A stretch of DNA of 13,841 nt from Larix sibirica. Taxonomy: Eukaryota; Streptophyta; Pinopsida; Pinales; Pinaceae. The position numbers and the translations under genes are program-made. Positions 1-8,917 of the stretch are shown in pieces. Positions within the stretch are counted from its first letter, which is position 1. Every line of letters starts with the position of its first letter. The stretch covers positions 1 to 13,841 of the forward strand of contig NWUY0300058941.1 in NCBI GenBank assembly GCA_004151065.3, given 5' to 3'. Below the pieces are notes generated by a model. That model did no database searches, was not told the origin of the DNA, and saw nothing but the letters and a program-made list of their open reading frames with translations.

Positions 1-235
1 TCTGAAAGGTTGCCACACAAAACCTCAAAGCTCTATGATCCTTGAATACTATAAGTTGCAAGGGTTGTGGTGATGAGATTCTTCGATCTGCAATACCCCA
101 GGGCACCCAATTTATCACTCCAGTGGGTAGCTTGATCATCAAGGTGTAGTACTTACCTTGCCTATGCATCATCGGGAACTCTCGAAGCCAATTAACTCCT
201 TTCTTTTGTAACATGTCAAAATAGCCGGCCTTCCT
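1..235 (-). other. Unidentified antisense open frame, running off the left edge
   Basis: On the minus strand a frame is open from just after a TGA (236-238) to the first base of the window. Its first ATG is at 214-212, giving 71 codons from there with no stop. The composition looks protein-like rather than random: a motif NWLREFP, then GKYYTLMIKLPTG, WVPWG and RISSPQP, with an even mix of hydrophobic and charged residues. I do not recognise the family. No splice acceptor or promoter is clear, so it could be the start of an exon, a gene fragment captured by a transposon, or part of a retroelement polyprotein. The frame should continue outside the window. Being real coding or ex-coding sequence is inference from composition only. 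Confidence 0.35.
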
Positions 236-760
236 TCATCATCTACAAGATAACACTAGCCAAGATTGTAATTAAATGCTATGTTACCATAAACGAGAAA
301 CGTGAAATGAGACACGAAACGAGAATGGTACGAGAAACAAAGTTTGCAAGTTTCACATACAAGAAACAAGGAGAGAGAAAAACAACAAAACTGAAGGTGA
401 AGAAGAGATGCAACACCTATTTCCATTTTGATAGATATTTCTTAGGCACCGAAAGAAAAGGTCACACTATTGTGGCCTTTTTAATAAAACACTATGATCC
501 ACTAGTGGAGGTGGCTAGTGACTAATCTATGAATGAAGAGATAGAGTCACTACTACGCGAAGGGTTCTTTTGAGACATAAATTTAAGAAAATATTATCTT
601 ACGTCTCAAACTTCCCCCTTTATTGACTCCAACAACTAAAATATTAGCCATGACATCACTACAAGGTAAGACTTTTCAATTGCTTTCGCAGCATAATGAA
701 GAAACAATATTCCCACACCTGATCGGGCAAGGACTATTCCTTCATTCCTCTCTTCGGTAA
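236..760. other. No gene seen; A-rich then mixed sequence
   Basis: This stretch has an A-rich part (about 285-400) and then unremarkable sequence leading into the tandem array. A 72-codon plus-strand open frame at 307-525 is lysine- and arginine-rich because the DNA is A-rich, and I do not consider it coding. The last 40 bases before 761 resemble the end of an array unit (compare 1150-1178), so a degraded fifth unit may begin here. Confidence 0.4.
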
Positions 761-1322
761 GATATTCCCATTCTCAGCATTCAACATTTTGTCCAAGGAA
801 GAGGTGGGTTGTGCACCCTTGTTTCATTGGAACCCAACAAGATAGAACAAGGATGAGCCGACAGAACCATTCATTTCCTCCATCAATGATATCGCTCTCC
901 GACCAGATATTCTCATCACTCAATGTTGTGTCCAATCCATAAGTGGGTTGTGGACATGTTTCACTGGCACACAATAAGGTGGAACAACAATGATTTGGTG
1001 GTCCCGTTCATTTCCTCCATCAATGATATCACTCTCCGGCCCGATGTTCCCATTCTTAGCATTCAACATTATGTCCAAGGCAGAGGTGGGTTGTGGCCCT
1101 ATTTCACTAGCATGCAATAAGGAAGAACAATAATGAGCCAGCAGACTCGTTCCTTTCCTCCACGCCGCTCTTCAGCCAGATATCCTCGTTCTCAGCATTT
1201 TTGGTTGTGTCCAGGATAGAGGTGGGTTGTGGCCCCATTTCACTGGAACACAATAACGTGGAACAACAATGAGCTGGTGGGCCAGTTCCTTTCGTCCTCC
1301 ATCAACGATATCGGTGTTGGGA
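761..1322. repeat. Diverged tandem array, four units of about 140 bp
   Basis: Four head-to-tail units lie at 761-905 (145 bp), 906-1042 (137 bp), 1043-1178 (136 bp) and 1179-1322 (144 bp). Each starts with a GATATTCCCATTCT-like segment, contains a GTGGGTTGTG core about 50 bp in, then a TTTCACTGG-like stretch and an AACAACAATGAG-like stretch. Units 1, 2 and 4 end in a CCTCCATCAATGATATC-like block, which is shortened in unit 3. The units differ by many substitutions and small indels, so the array is old. Unit lengths are not constant modulo 3, and short frames on both strands break between units, so a repeated protein domain is unlikely. It is best called a minisatellite-like array or an internal repeat of an old transposable element. 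Confidence 0.75.
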
Positions 1323-3060
1323 CTAGGTCACATCTTGATCTATTTTCTCAAAATTGACAAATTTTTCAGGGTTTTTCACTTTGCTAACAATATTGACCCC
1401 TGCAATAGATGGGATCCGTTTGTGTTCCAAAGAATAGATACATCAAACCCAAGTTCAACATGTGACTTAATGCAATCCCTTTAGGGATTACAGTCTACAT
1501 TATACATTGGACTGAAATGACTTGGTTGGAGGTTGCATTATGTAGCAAAAAATGAGATCTTCTCTAAAATAGCATGGGTCTTTACTCTCTGCAGTAGTAT
1601 TTATCAATACTTGAACATGGAAATGCAGCGAGATGGGAAAGGAATCATACGGTGGGGATCGACATATCTGATATTTCCCGCACATAATCCATTATAAAGA
1701 TCTCATAACACATCAAATATCGATCCACGTATGACATTTAGGTTTTTAGTTGTTGGGTGTTTTTTATTTTTTAAGTTTTACGGTATGGATGGATCTCACA
1801 ATAGAGACGGAAATCTGGTGCCTCTATCTCTCACCAAGACTCATGACATGGTGTCGGGACAATAGCTCCATATACTCGATACCGACTACATGGAGCCCTC
1901 GGAATAACCCCAACTTAATTCATGTACACGTATTTCTCCAGCTTTGTCAGGAAACTCAATGCATATGTAAGTATCAATAATTGCCTCATGTTTTTCGTTA
2001 TTCAATTTTACTCCAAGGTGAGGACATACATGGAGTGTGAGCCCTAACAAATTGTCCATCCCTTCTATTTGAGAAATGACCTACCTGTATATAGGTATAG
2101 ATAGTAGGCTTGAGTGGACACACCACTTCTATCTCCTCATCTCCAAGGGATCCAAAATGAAGTATAGATACAATTTTGAAACAAAAATGCAAGAGTGTGT
2201 TTGAAAACTTCATCCATATTGCATTAGAAAACAATGCTAGGCTTGCACTATCAATGCCCTAAAATTACTTTTTTTTCAGAAATAACCTTATGCTTTATGA
2301 AAATTAGGAATCCCATTTGAAAATATTTTCTTTGTTGTTGAGATTTTAAAACTCTATGCTGGAGAATCCCAGAGAACCAGTGTTGCAACTCTAATTTCTT
2401 CCATTTTTTTTCAAGAGTTTCTCAAATCTTGGAGTGTGCATTGTTTACCTTCATAGAGGCAACACAGTTTGATCAATGGGCCTGAAGGATCATTGATCCC
2501 TTCAACCCTTATCAGAGATGACACCTTTCAAAACATTCATCCCTAGCACTTCTTTGAATGTATCACCCAACGTAGAGGTTGGGAGACATGCGCATAGAGC
2601 ATTAGCTAACATGAATTGCCTATTTTTTTTTGAGTGAATCCCAATGTCGTTGTTGGAGACTTGGGTAGTCCCTATTCACCTTAAAAAATAGACCGTTGAA
2701 TATCGCTCTCTTTCTATGTCAATCTCACACGAATGGAGTCAAGAATCATCCCTTAGTCTTTCCTTGGAACCTGATATTCAAACTTATTTAAACACATGAA
2801 ATAAGAATGAGTTATTGTGTAGATGCAAAATGTACATTTCCCTTCACATGGACGCTCATAGTTGTTATTATGTATGTCACTTATCCTTACACTTTCAAAT
2901 TTTTGAGAGACTTAAATATTATGTTCGTTAGTGGATATCATGCAACCTATTGAGCGTTTTAGTAATATTTTATTTTTATTGCATTCTAATTATATTTTTA
3001 ATATGTATACTATGGTTAATTGAATATGCATACTTTCACATATGATACATATCTTTGTAT

Positions 3061-3102
3061 TTTGTATAAATGTCTATATGTTTTGTATAAATGTCTAGAT
3101 GA
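3061..3102. repeat. Two tandem copies of a 21-bp motif
   Basis: TTTGTATAAATGTCTATATG at 3061 is repeated from 3082 with one change (CTAGATG for CTATATG). It is a simple local duplication in AT-rich DNA, with no sign of function. Confidence 0.7.
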
Positions 3103-3160
3103 ATATAGATATATTGATATAGAAATACAATAGTACTATGTGTGGGGGGCATTATATGCA

Positions 3161-3208
3161 TGTACATACACATCAACATAGGATTATAACCCTATATGTG
3201 TTTGTACA
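3161..3208. repeat. Imperfect inverted repeat (hairpin)
   Basis: The left arm at 3161-3182 (TGTACA-T-ACACAT-CAAC-ATAGG) pairs with the right arm at 3190-3208, whose reverse complement reads TGTACA-A-ACACAT-ATAGGG. This leaves one mismatch, a four-base bulge and a loop of about seven bases. It may be the core of a small transposable element or just a cruciform-prone AT-rich sequence. No tRNA or miRNA identity is claimed. Confidence 0.5.
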
Positions 3209-4180
3209 CACATACATACACAAACAATGATACAGTTCTCTTTTGCATTTGTTTTCTTTGATTGTTTGGATATGTTCTTCAATTTTGAGTGTATGCCTGT
3301 TGTGTTTTGTTGATTTTTCCTCATTTTTCCTATGCCAAGTTCTAGAACATTTATATGTGTATGTATGTATGCAGTATTAGTTAATAAAAATATTATTTTA
3401 TTTCTTTATTTATTTTTTTAAATATGTAAATTACAATTCCATCTCATTTATAAAAAAAATTTAAATTTTATGCATTCTGATAGTGACAATCTTCAATTTT
3501 TGAATATTTATAAGAACAAAGATAATTTTGATTTGACTTCCTTATGTCTCACGGATAATATACCTCCACTTTCATAAACCATACAATGGGTGTATTTATG
3601 CTAGAGAGAGGATGTAGTTTTAATCACAAAGCTAATGATATGTTGTACTAACTTAATCATGATCATTTTTGTTAATCTTTGTAAGATATTACATTGTTCT
3701 AAAATGGATAGCAAGGATACCATTCCACATTTTTTGAACTTGAAGGGATGGGAGGATTCATAGCTTCCATTACTTTTTATAGGGAATGGACGATATCTTT
3801 ATGGTTATCCTTATCCTCATTATATATTTAAGTACTTATCTCCTTTGGTATACTTGTCTTATATCAATATCTCATTTTCTCTCCTATAGTGGCTTGGAAA
3901 CATAGAGGCATTACTTTCCCTTGCTTGTATCCACCACAATTTATTAGTTGTAATGAAAGAGAATTATATAGAATTGGCCAGGGATGGTGTTTTCTTTTGG
4001 TAAGTAAATAAAGAGCATTTTCGTCTATATTCAAGAGTGAAGAAACTTAACATATTTACAGAGATTGCTTCTAGGACCGATATGCAATGGTTGTCCCTTC
4101 ATCTATTGTATTACCTGAGGGCCCTTCATCTATTGTCTTACATGAGATATCTTTTCCACCATTTGAGACTAGGTTTGTAC

Positions 4181-4555
4181 TCAGCTGTGACAAAACAATA
4201 GACCATGGGAGGCATTCTGAACCCAACAAGTGAGACTTGTACAACGATGTTGCAATAGATTTTGGTACAGTTCACACAGCATCAACAAACAAGGGATTTC
4301 CTCCACATCTCCATACAGGGATACATCATTTGGGAAACAAGATATATCTCAAACTAAATCCTCGAGCATGTCTAGATCATCTAATTGGTCATCTATCACG
4401 AGCTTCTTCACTTTAGCCTCAGATGTTAGGAGAGAGGGCTTCAGGGGTGGTTGGCCTGCATCTTTCAGGCATGAGATCCTCCCCCCTTTCCTCTTTGGAT
4501 GTTTTGTCATTTTTTTCTTAGAAGTACTTGCATGTTTATGCATTACTTCTTCTTC
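4181..4555 (-). pseudogene. Antisense retroelement-like coding remnant, lysine-rich part
   Basis: Read on the minus strand, one frame runs from 4555 to a TGA at 4351-4349 and then, in the same frame, for 55 more codons to a TGA at 4183-4181. The first part starts ATG at 4543 and is very basic (STSKKKMTKHPKRKGG), followed by an acidic stretch (DDQLDDLDMLEDL). After the TGA it continues with SCFPNDVSLYGDVEEIP. The plus-strand frame over the same bases (4230-4580) looks like a complement shadow. Together with the zinc-knuckle remnant on the same strand at 4938-4970, this looks like the downstream part of a decayed gag or polyprotein. No protease, integrase or reverse transcriptase motif was found, so the superfamily is not assigned. 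Confidence 0.4.
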
Positions 4556-4863
4556 TCAATTTCATGGTATTGGCCCATAGATCTTATCTAACATAGCATA
4601 GTTTAGATCTTCTTTATGCTTTATATACTTTTATAGCAATGTCCTTTGCACTCCCACTTTTATCCTTCAGTATTGTACTTAGAATTCCCTTTGGACTATT
4701 TGTGATCAGTTTTTGGACATTAATAAAATTATCTTATTTGATCCTCAAGGTCATATTTTCATTATTGCTCCTATTCTCTTTGTCCAAAAGAAACAAAAAA
4801 TATATGGTTATTCATCATGCATATGTCTACATGCATGCTATTTGTATGTGTTGGGGACCTTGA

Positions 4864-5302
4864 TCTCCTTGCTAGGAAACTATTAGAATTCAACGGCTTC
4901 ATTGTTAATTTTTTTGAGCTGCCTCATTCCTTTGAGGACATAACTGATCATCATGCCCTGAGATGCCACATAATTGTCTATTAGTTGGATTTTGTTGAGG
5001 ATTATTAGTTCTTATTTCTAATATGATGATTTGGGTGTATAAATATTTACATTATCTACCTAGCTAGATCTTGAACTTTCTCCTTCAATTCCCTATGCTA
5101 CTAGTTAAGTCATCAAGCATTCAATAAAACCAATCCATTATTGTTCTCTCTTACTCAATTGTAGCCTTGAATTTTGCAGTCATGTCTCACATATTTTGAG
5201 GGTGTGAAGGAGACAATGAAGATGGTTCTTCCGTTTTGAAAATCACCCTCACATATCCATATTTCTCCCTATATCTCGGTGATGCTCCATCGACCACTAT
5301 TA
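4864..5302 (-). pseudogene. Antisense gag-like remnant with decayed zinc knuckle
   Basis: The minus strand here holds a chain of short frames that read as one protein if small frameshifts are allowed. From about 5310 to 5190 there is a frame with VVDGASPRYREKYGYVRV ending in a TGA. Around 5070-5110 another frame reads ELKEKVQDLAR, a coiled-coil-like segment. At 4970-4938 there is CGISGHDDQLC, which fits the C-x4-H-x4-C part of a CCHC zinc knuckle; the first cysteine, expected three residues earlier, is Arg. A coiled-coil-like segment followed by a zinc knuckle is typical of retroelement gag proteins. It is clearly broken by frameshifts and stops, with no functional product expected. Confidence 0.45.
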
Positions 5303-5707
5303 TACCAAGTGGCTAACTGCATCCAATTCAAATATCAAGATTCTTGGACATGACACACTTGCTTCAATTGCTTCAAAACTTACTCTATGTCTTCCCTTTC
5401 TACTCCCTGATGCAAACCTTGTCTTCTTTCTCCTCTATGGGATCCTCATTGACAACTCTGATTTATTCATCTAGGCATCCTTTGCAATCCTTTCTTGTCT
5501 TTTGGATTGATATTGAACATCGGGACAATTTGGCCCCCTTTTTTTAAACTTCAAATACATTGGTTTCATGGTTGTGAAGAGATTGAAAATATTCACATTA
5601 ATTTCTGCATATACCTGTCCTTTGGACATCTGCCATTGATCCACATAATCTACATTGAGTGTTTCAGAAGGTTGAATCTCATCATTCTCAAAACCTGGAT
5701 CTGTCCT
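5303..5707 (-). pseudogene. Antisense coding remnant with two internal TAG stops
   Basis: On the minus strand a single frame gives 78 sense codons (5707-5474), a TAG (5473-5471), 11 codons, a second TAG (5437-5435) and 44 more codons to TAA-TAG at 5302-5297. This makes 133 sense codons in one frame, with hydrophilic, protein-like composition (DPGFENDEIQPSETLN at the start, RRKKTRFASGSRKGRHR after the second stop). Both stops could come from CAG or CGA/TGG codons by C-to-T change, as expected for a methylated, silenced element. It lies just upstream, in the minus sense, of the gag-like remnant, so it may be that protein's N-terminal part. The family is not recognised. The overlapping plus-strand frames (5344-5547, 5495-5797) are hydrophobic complement shadows. 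Confidence 0.4.
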
Positions 5708-5838
5708 TCAATTCTCCATATCATTGCAATCTCCAACCATTCCCAGGTCATGGTTTATCAACTCAATCATTTTATTTGTCATGTCCTTGCCCTTTAAGAC
5801 TTGCCATGTGCTGTACAGGAGTTTTTTATTTCCATGTA

Positions 5839-5902
5839 ACGATTTATGGGAAACCCCTGGAGACTTCACTGCCGTCGATGGCTGGTAACCAGTATAAATC
5901 GT
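5839..5902. repeat. Short inverted repeat around about 46 bp
   Basis: ACGATTTAT at 5839-5847 and ATAAATCGT at 5894-5902 are exact reverse complements, and an inner CTGGTAACCAG (5882-5892) is itself palindromic. It could be the ends of a very small non-autonomous element, but arms this short could arise by chance. The rest of 5708-6037 shows no gene. Confidence 0.35.
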
Positions 5903-6360
5903 CGATGTAAACTATAATATGCCTAACCTGGCAGGCACATTGAGTATTGGGGTGACCTTTTTTTCAGCGTCTCTTGTGATGCTTATGGCCAGGACTGTAC
6001 ATTAATATAATATTTTTTATGTTTTGTTCCATAGAAGTTACCTGGTTATAATTCATTGCACTATGTTTTCATCTTCTTGATTGAATTTTCAATTAGCTTT
6101 TTTGCATTTTTATGCATCTCAATGTATTTTATTTATGGCTCATCCACTACTTGTATATTTGGAGGCACAGTCATGGAAATAAACATTTAAATTTTACAGT
6201 TTTACTTGACTCATTAAATTTGTTGAATCCTTATCTTGTGCATCTCTTACAGTTCCGTTTAATTCTTGTGCTTAATCTTCTGGGTATAAAAGTTTCTCTG
6301 CTTATTCTACTTCTTGGTGACATTCTATTTGTGCATACAAATGGACAATGTGTTATACAG

Positions 6361-6511
6361 CTCAGATGATTGGGAAGCATTTCTACAATATCTTGGTTGC
6401 TCACTGGAAGATGGCTCAGCTCGCAACATCGTGGATATAAATACTGAACACTCTCTTCAACCAGACAAAAGGCCAAATTCATGCCTTTCATCTAGCCTAA
6501 GTGAGGAAGAG
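6361..6511 (+). CDS. NAA25: NAA25 (NatB auxiliary subunit), internal exon A, copy 1
   Basis: NAA25 is the auxiliary subunit of the cytosolic, ribosome-associated NatB complex. It holds the catalytic subunit NAA20, which acetylates protein N termini starting Met-Asp, Met-Glu, Met-Asn or Met-Gln. This exon follows an acceptor TTATACAG at 6353-6360 and ends at a donor GAG|GTAGCC (6511/6512). Its first base completes a codon from the previous exon (phase 2 entry), then 50 codons follow. The start SDDWEAFLQYLGCSLED is the hallmark stretch that I recognise from plant NAA25, just after the TPR array; the rest is a Ser-rich linker ending SLSEEE. An alternative acceptor is CTCAG at 6361-6365, which would shift the entry phase. 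The previous exon is not visible. Identity rests on remembered family sequence, with good agreement across all four exons in order. Confidence 0.8.
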
Positions 6512-6690
6512 GTAGCCATTCTCTCTTCTTGGCTGATTTGTTCGCTATTAACTTGGGTAATACAGAGCAGGTTTTAGTTGACTTTTCTTTCCTTTGAATC
6601 AATATTATTTTAGCAATGTTATCCACTTCACTTTGGGGCCTTCCACATTATTTTTCCTTATAGTTCGACCTTGCTGAATTGTATTTGCAG

Positions 6691-6866
6691 TTTGATTTAC
6701 GTGTATCAGATGTACGCTTATTCATTCAAAAGCTACAGGAAAAAGATGTCCATGAAGTTAGAAGAGGACCATTTTTGGTAAATATAGAATTAGAGAAACG
6801 TAGACTAATGTTTGGGAAGGCAGACACTGGAGAGCTTATGCAGGCGTTTTTTGAATATTTCAGGAG
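6691..6866 (+). CDS. NAA25: NAA25 internal exon B, copy 1
   Basis: The exon lies between acceptor GTATTTGCAG (ending 6690) and donor CAGGAG|GTATTT (6866/6867). It enters in phase 0 directly after exon A's last Glu codon and leaves in phase 2, with AG left over. It encodes FDLRVSDVRLFIQKLQEK, a helical segment, then RRGPFLVNIELEKRR and a GKADTGELMQAFFEYF helix. The RGP-x6-E-x2-(K/R)R pattern followed by a short GK linker is the part of plant NAA25 that I recognise best. The 179-bp intron before it is T-rich, as plant introns are. The left-over AG plus the A of exon C gives an Arg codon, so B joins C without shifting the frame. Its sequence is identical to copy 2 at 8742-8917. Confidence 0.82.
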
Positions 6867-8085
6867 GTATTTTTTAATCCATTGAATGTTAAATATCTTA
6901 GAACATGAATTTTAAACAATATGAAGGTAGTTAAAACTTAAAAAGTGTAAGACTTGTTGTTCTTTGTTTGTTAGGAACATTACTGATGGGTACTCATGAC
7001 TAAAACGAAAAAAAAAGATAGAAAGCAATATAGTGAAAGTTAAAGTTAGTTAAAAGAAATTTAGATTTTGTACTGTCCTGTTGATCCACATATTGTAATG
7101 AAACTAACATTCCACAATTAAACCCTCACCTCCCGGTGGCACATGGATGGGATAGGCAGTGTTTTGTATTATAGACTTGTAAGTAAAGATTCTGGCATAT
7201 CATTTGGGATAGATTGCACTCACTTTAGGCGTAGTCCCTCGGCCATTTTTACTACAAAACACTTATTAATTGCCATCATCAAAACTTTTAAATCTCCGAA
7301 TTTAGCAGTGCAGCACTATCAAGAAACACAAGATATTACCATTATGATTAAAATTAAAGGATATCAGATATGCAGCTATAACATTCCAACTCATCACAGG
7401 TGCCATATAAAGAGAGTAACACATAATTAAAACAGGAACCTCAGAGCATCTTCTCATTTCACCAACTATCTGCATTGAAGTACTTTTATGGGCTTTATCT
7501 GGATTCTATAGAAAATTACACCGTTGACCTACCATTGTGCAATTTGTTGGCAGGCTTGTCATTTGTGTAGAAATTTCTCCTCTTCACTAGAGGTTTCCCA
7601 GATCCTAACCCTGTGAAATTTCAGCTTTAGGGCTGTTATGAAATACAAATAAAACAACTGCAACAACGGACAGTATTTCAACTCTGAATGACCCCAATCC
7701 ACTAGGCAATTCAAGAGAAACCAGCGTGTTCCAATAAGTTTCAGTGCTGTAGGGCAGTCCTATCATGTATATAACAGATCTAAAAACACTTATGACAGAT
7801 GTAATTGCAGCAGCATGCATATAACAGATCTTAAAACACTTACGACAGCTGTAATTACAGCAGCAAATCTTCCCCGATATTCTTCAATATAAATGTTAAA
7901 TCACTAAACACATTACGCGTAACTTATGTCAAATTAGCAAGACACATAATGCAGGACATTACAAACCATGAAAAATATGGATGGCCGAAAATCAAATCTG
8001 CAATTACACAATTATTGGACAGCTGGAAACTTCATTAATATGGATAAAGATGAAGTTCAGGCAAATACCATAGCCTTATCCCAAG
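6867..8085 (+). other. Intron sequence after exon B (copy 1), no gene seen
   Basis: Starts with the exon B donor GTATTT. It is AT-rich and unremarkable apart from a 50-bp tandem duplication at 7765-7864. Frames at plus 7143-7430 and minus 7605-7820 lack any recognised motif and recur unchanged in the second copy, so their repetition is no evidence of selection. There is no splice-acceptor-flanked exon with NAA25 similarity. Confidence 0.5.
7765..7864. repeat. Two tandem 50-bp units (copy 1)
   Basis: 7765-7814 and 7815-7864 are adjacent copies that differ at about five positions (for example TATGACAGATG against TACGACAGCTG). Each contains ATAACAGATCT and ends GCAGCAGC or ACAGCAGC. Both units are present identically in the second large copy, so this local duplication is older than the 2-kb one. 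Confidence 0.85.
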
Positions 8086-8086
8086 N
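8086..8086. other. Single ambiguous base at the repeat junction
   Basis: The only n in the window sits exactly between the last base of the first 2-kb copy (CCCAAG) and the first bases of the second (ATTACATGG). A single n at such a point is more typical of an unmerged join between two contigs, or of a collapsed ambiguous call, than of a real junction base. Confidence 0.9.
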
Positions 8087-8411
8087 ATTACATGGTTATA
8101 ATCCAATGCACTGTGTTTTCATCTTCTTGATTAAATTCTCAATTATTTTTTTTTGCATTTTTATGCATCTCAATGTATTTTATTTATGGCTCATCCACTA
8201 CTTGTATATTTGGAGGCACAGTCATGGAAATAAACATTTAAATTTTACAGTTTTACTTGACTCATTAAATTTGTTGAATCCTTATCTTGTGCATCTCTTA
8301 CAGTTCCGTTTAATTCTTGTGCTTAATCTTCTGGGTATAAAAGTTTCTCTGCTTATTCTACTTCTTGGTGACATTCTATTTGTGCATACAAATGGACAAT
8401 GTGTTATACAG

Positions 8412-8562
8412 CTCAGATGATTGGGAAGCATTTCTACAATATCTTGGTTGCTCACTGGAAGATGGCTCAGCTCGCAACATCGTGGATATAAATACTGAAC
8501 ACTCTCTTCAACCAGACAAAAGGCCAAATTCATGCCTTTCATCTAGCCTAAGTGAGGAAGAG
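8412..8562 (+). CDS. NAA25: NAA25 internal exon A, copy 2
   Basis: Identical to 6361-6511, with the same acceptor TTATACAG and donor GAG|GTAGCC. If the duplication is genuine, exon B copy 1 ends with AG and this exon starts with C, giving a Ser codon, so splicing B to A' keeps the frame and repeats the SDDWEAFLQYLG segment. If the duplication is an assembly artefact this is the same exon counted twice. NAA25 proteins are not known to carry this segment twice, which favours the artefact. Confidence 0.75.
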
Positions 8563-8741
8563 GTAGCCATTCTCTCTTCTTGGCTGATTTGTTCGCTATT
8601 AACTTGGGTAATACAGAGCAGGTTTTAGTTGAGTTTTCTTTCCTTTGAATCAATATTATTTTAGCAATGTTATCCACTTCACTTTGGGGCCTTCCACATT
8701 ATTTTTCCTTATAGTTCGACCTTGCTGAATTGTATTTGCAG

Positions 8742-8917
8742 TTTGATTTACGTGTATCAGATGTACGCTTATTCATTCAAAAGCTACAGGAAAAAGATGT
8801 CCATGAAGTTAGAAGAGGACCATTTTTGGTAAATATAGAATTAGAGAAACGTAGACTAATGTTTGGGAAGGCAGACACTGGAGAGCTTATGCAGGCGTTT
8901 TTTGAATATTTCAGGAG
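8742..8917 (+). CDS. NAA25: NAA25 internal exon B, copy 2
   Basis: Identical to 6691-6866, including the GTATTTGCAG acceptor and GAG|GTATTT donor. It leaves in phase 2 and is the nearer partner for exon C (11409), across an intron of about 2.5 kb. No nonsynonymous or synonymous difference from copy 1 was found in either duplicated exon, which argues for a very recent event or two reads of the same locus. Confidence 0.77.

Larger units (their letters stand above)
1323..4150. other. AT-rich repeat-like DNA, no supportable gene
   Basis: About 2.8 kb with no exon or RNA gene that I can defend. Short open frames occur on both strands (for example minus 1500-1685 and minus 1998-2234), but none carries a recognised motif. 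The part from about 2900 to 3600 is very AT-rich with TATA- and CATACA-type low complexity, a 21-bp tandem duplication at 3061-3102 and a hairpin at 3161-3208. The overall look is decayed transposable-element DNA inside the long intron upstream of NAA25 exon A, or intergenic DNA if that exon is preceded by a gap in the assembly. No earlier NAA25 exon was recognised here. Confidence 0.4.
6038..8085 (+). repeat. Large direct repeat, copy 1 (contains exons A and B)
   Basis: This 2.05-kb block recurs immediately downstream at 8088-10136, with an offset of 2050 at the left edge and 2051 after a one-base T-run difference near 6095-6102. From about 6110 to the end I find only three substitutions: C6582/G8633, G7206/C9257 and T7559/A9610, all transversions and all in introns. 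In the first ~68 bases there are eight substitutions plus the indel. The block ends at G8085 and is followed directly by n at 8086. It contains two NAA25 exons, the 179-bp intron between them, and about 1.2 kb of the following intron. Confidence 0.95.

Noticed and set aside
4639-4863. 74-codon plus frame with strongly hydrophobic, membrane-like sequence
   Set aside because: It arises from T-rich DNA and lies opposite the antisense retroelement remnant; no conserved motif.
5296-5307. On the minus strand TGGTATAATAGT resembles the plant initiator-tRNA primer binding site TGGTATCAGAGC (9 of 12)
   Set aside because: The match lies where a long coding-like frame of the same element ends, there is no clear LTR end beside it, and the degree of match is easy to reach by chance in AT-rich DNA.
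5860-5930. Minus-strand reading VYIDDLYW, similar to the YxDD box of reverse transcriptase
   Set aside because: The frame around it is only about 23 codons before a stop, with no other reverse transcriptase motif. It overlaps the short inverted repeat, and its order relative to the gag-like remnant is wrong for one element.
6112-6369. 85-codon plus frame and its copy at 7968-8420, hydrophobic and membrane-like
   Set aside because: It is T-rich intron sequence before the exon A acceptor read in one frame. Leu, Ile and Phe richness follows from the base composition, and the 150-codon version spans the n junction.
6231-6491. 86-codon minus frame opposite exon A, repeated at 8282-8542
   Set aside because: It is the complement shadow of the NAA25 exon and its acceptor region; its repetition is due only to the 2-kb duplication.
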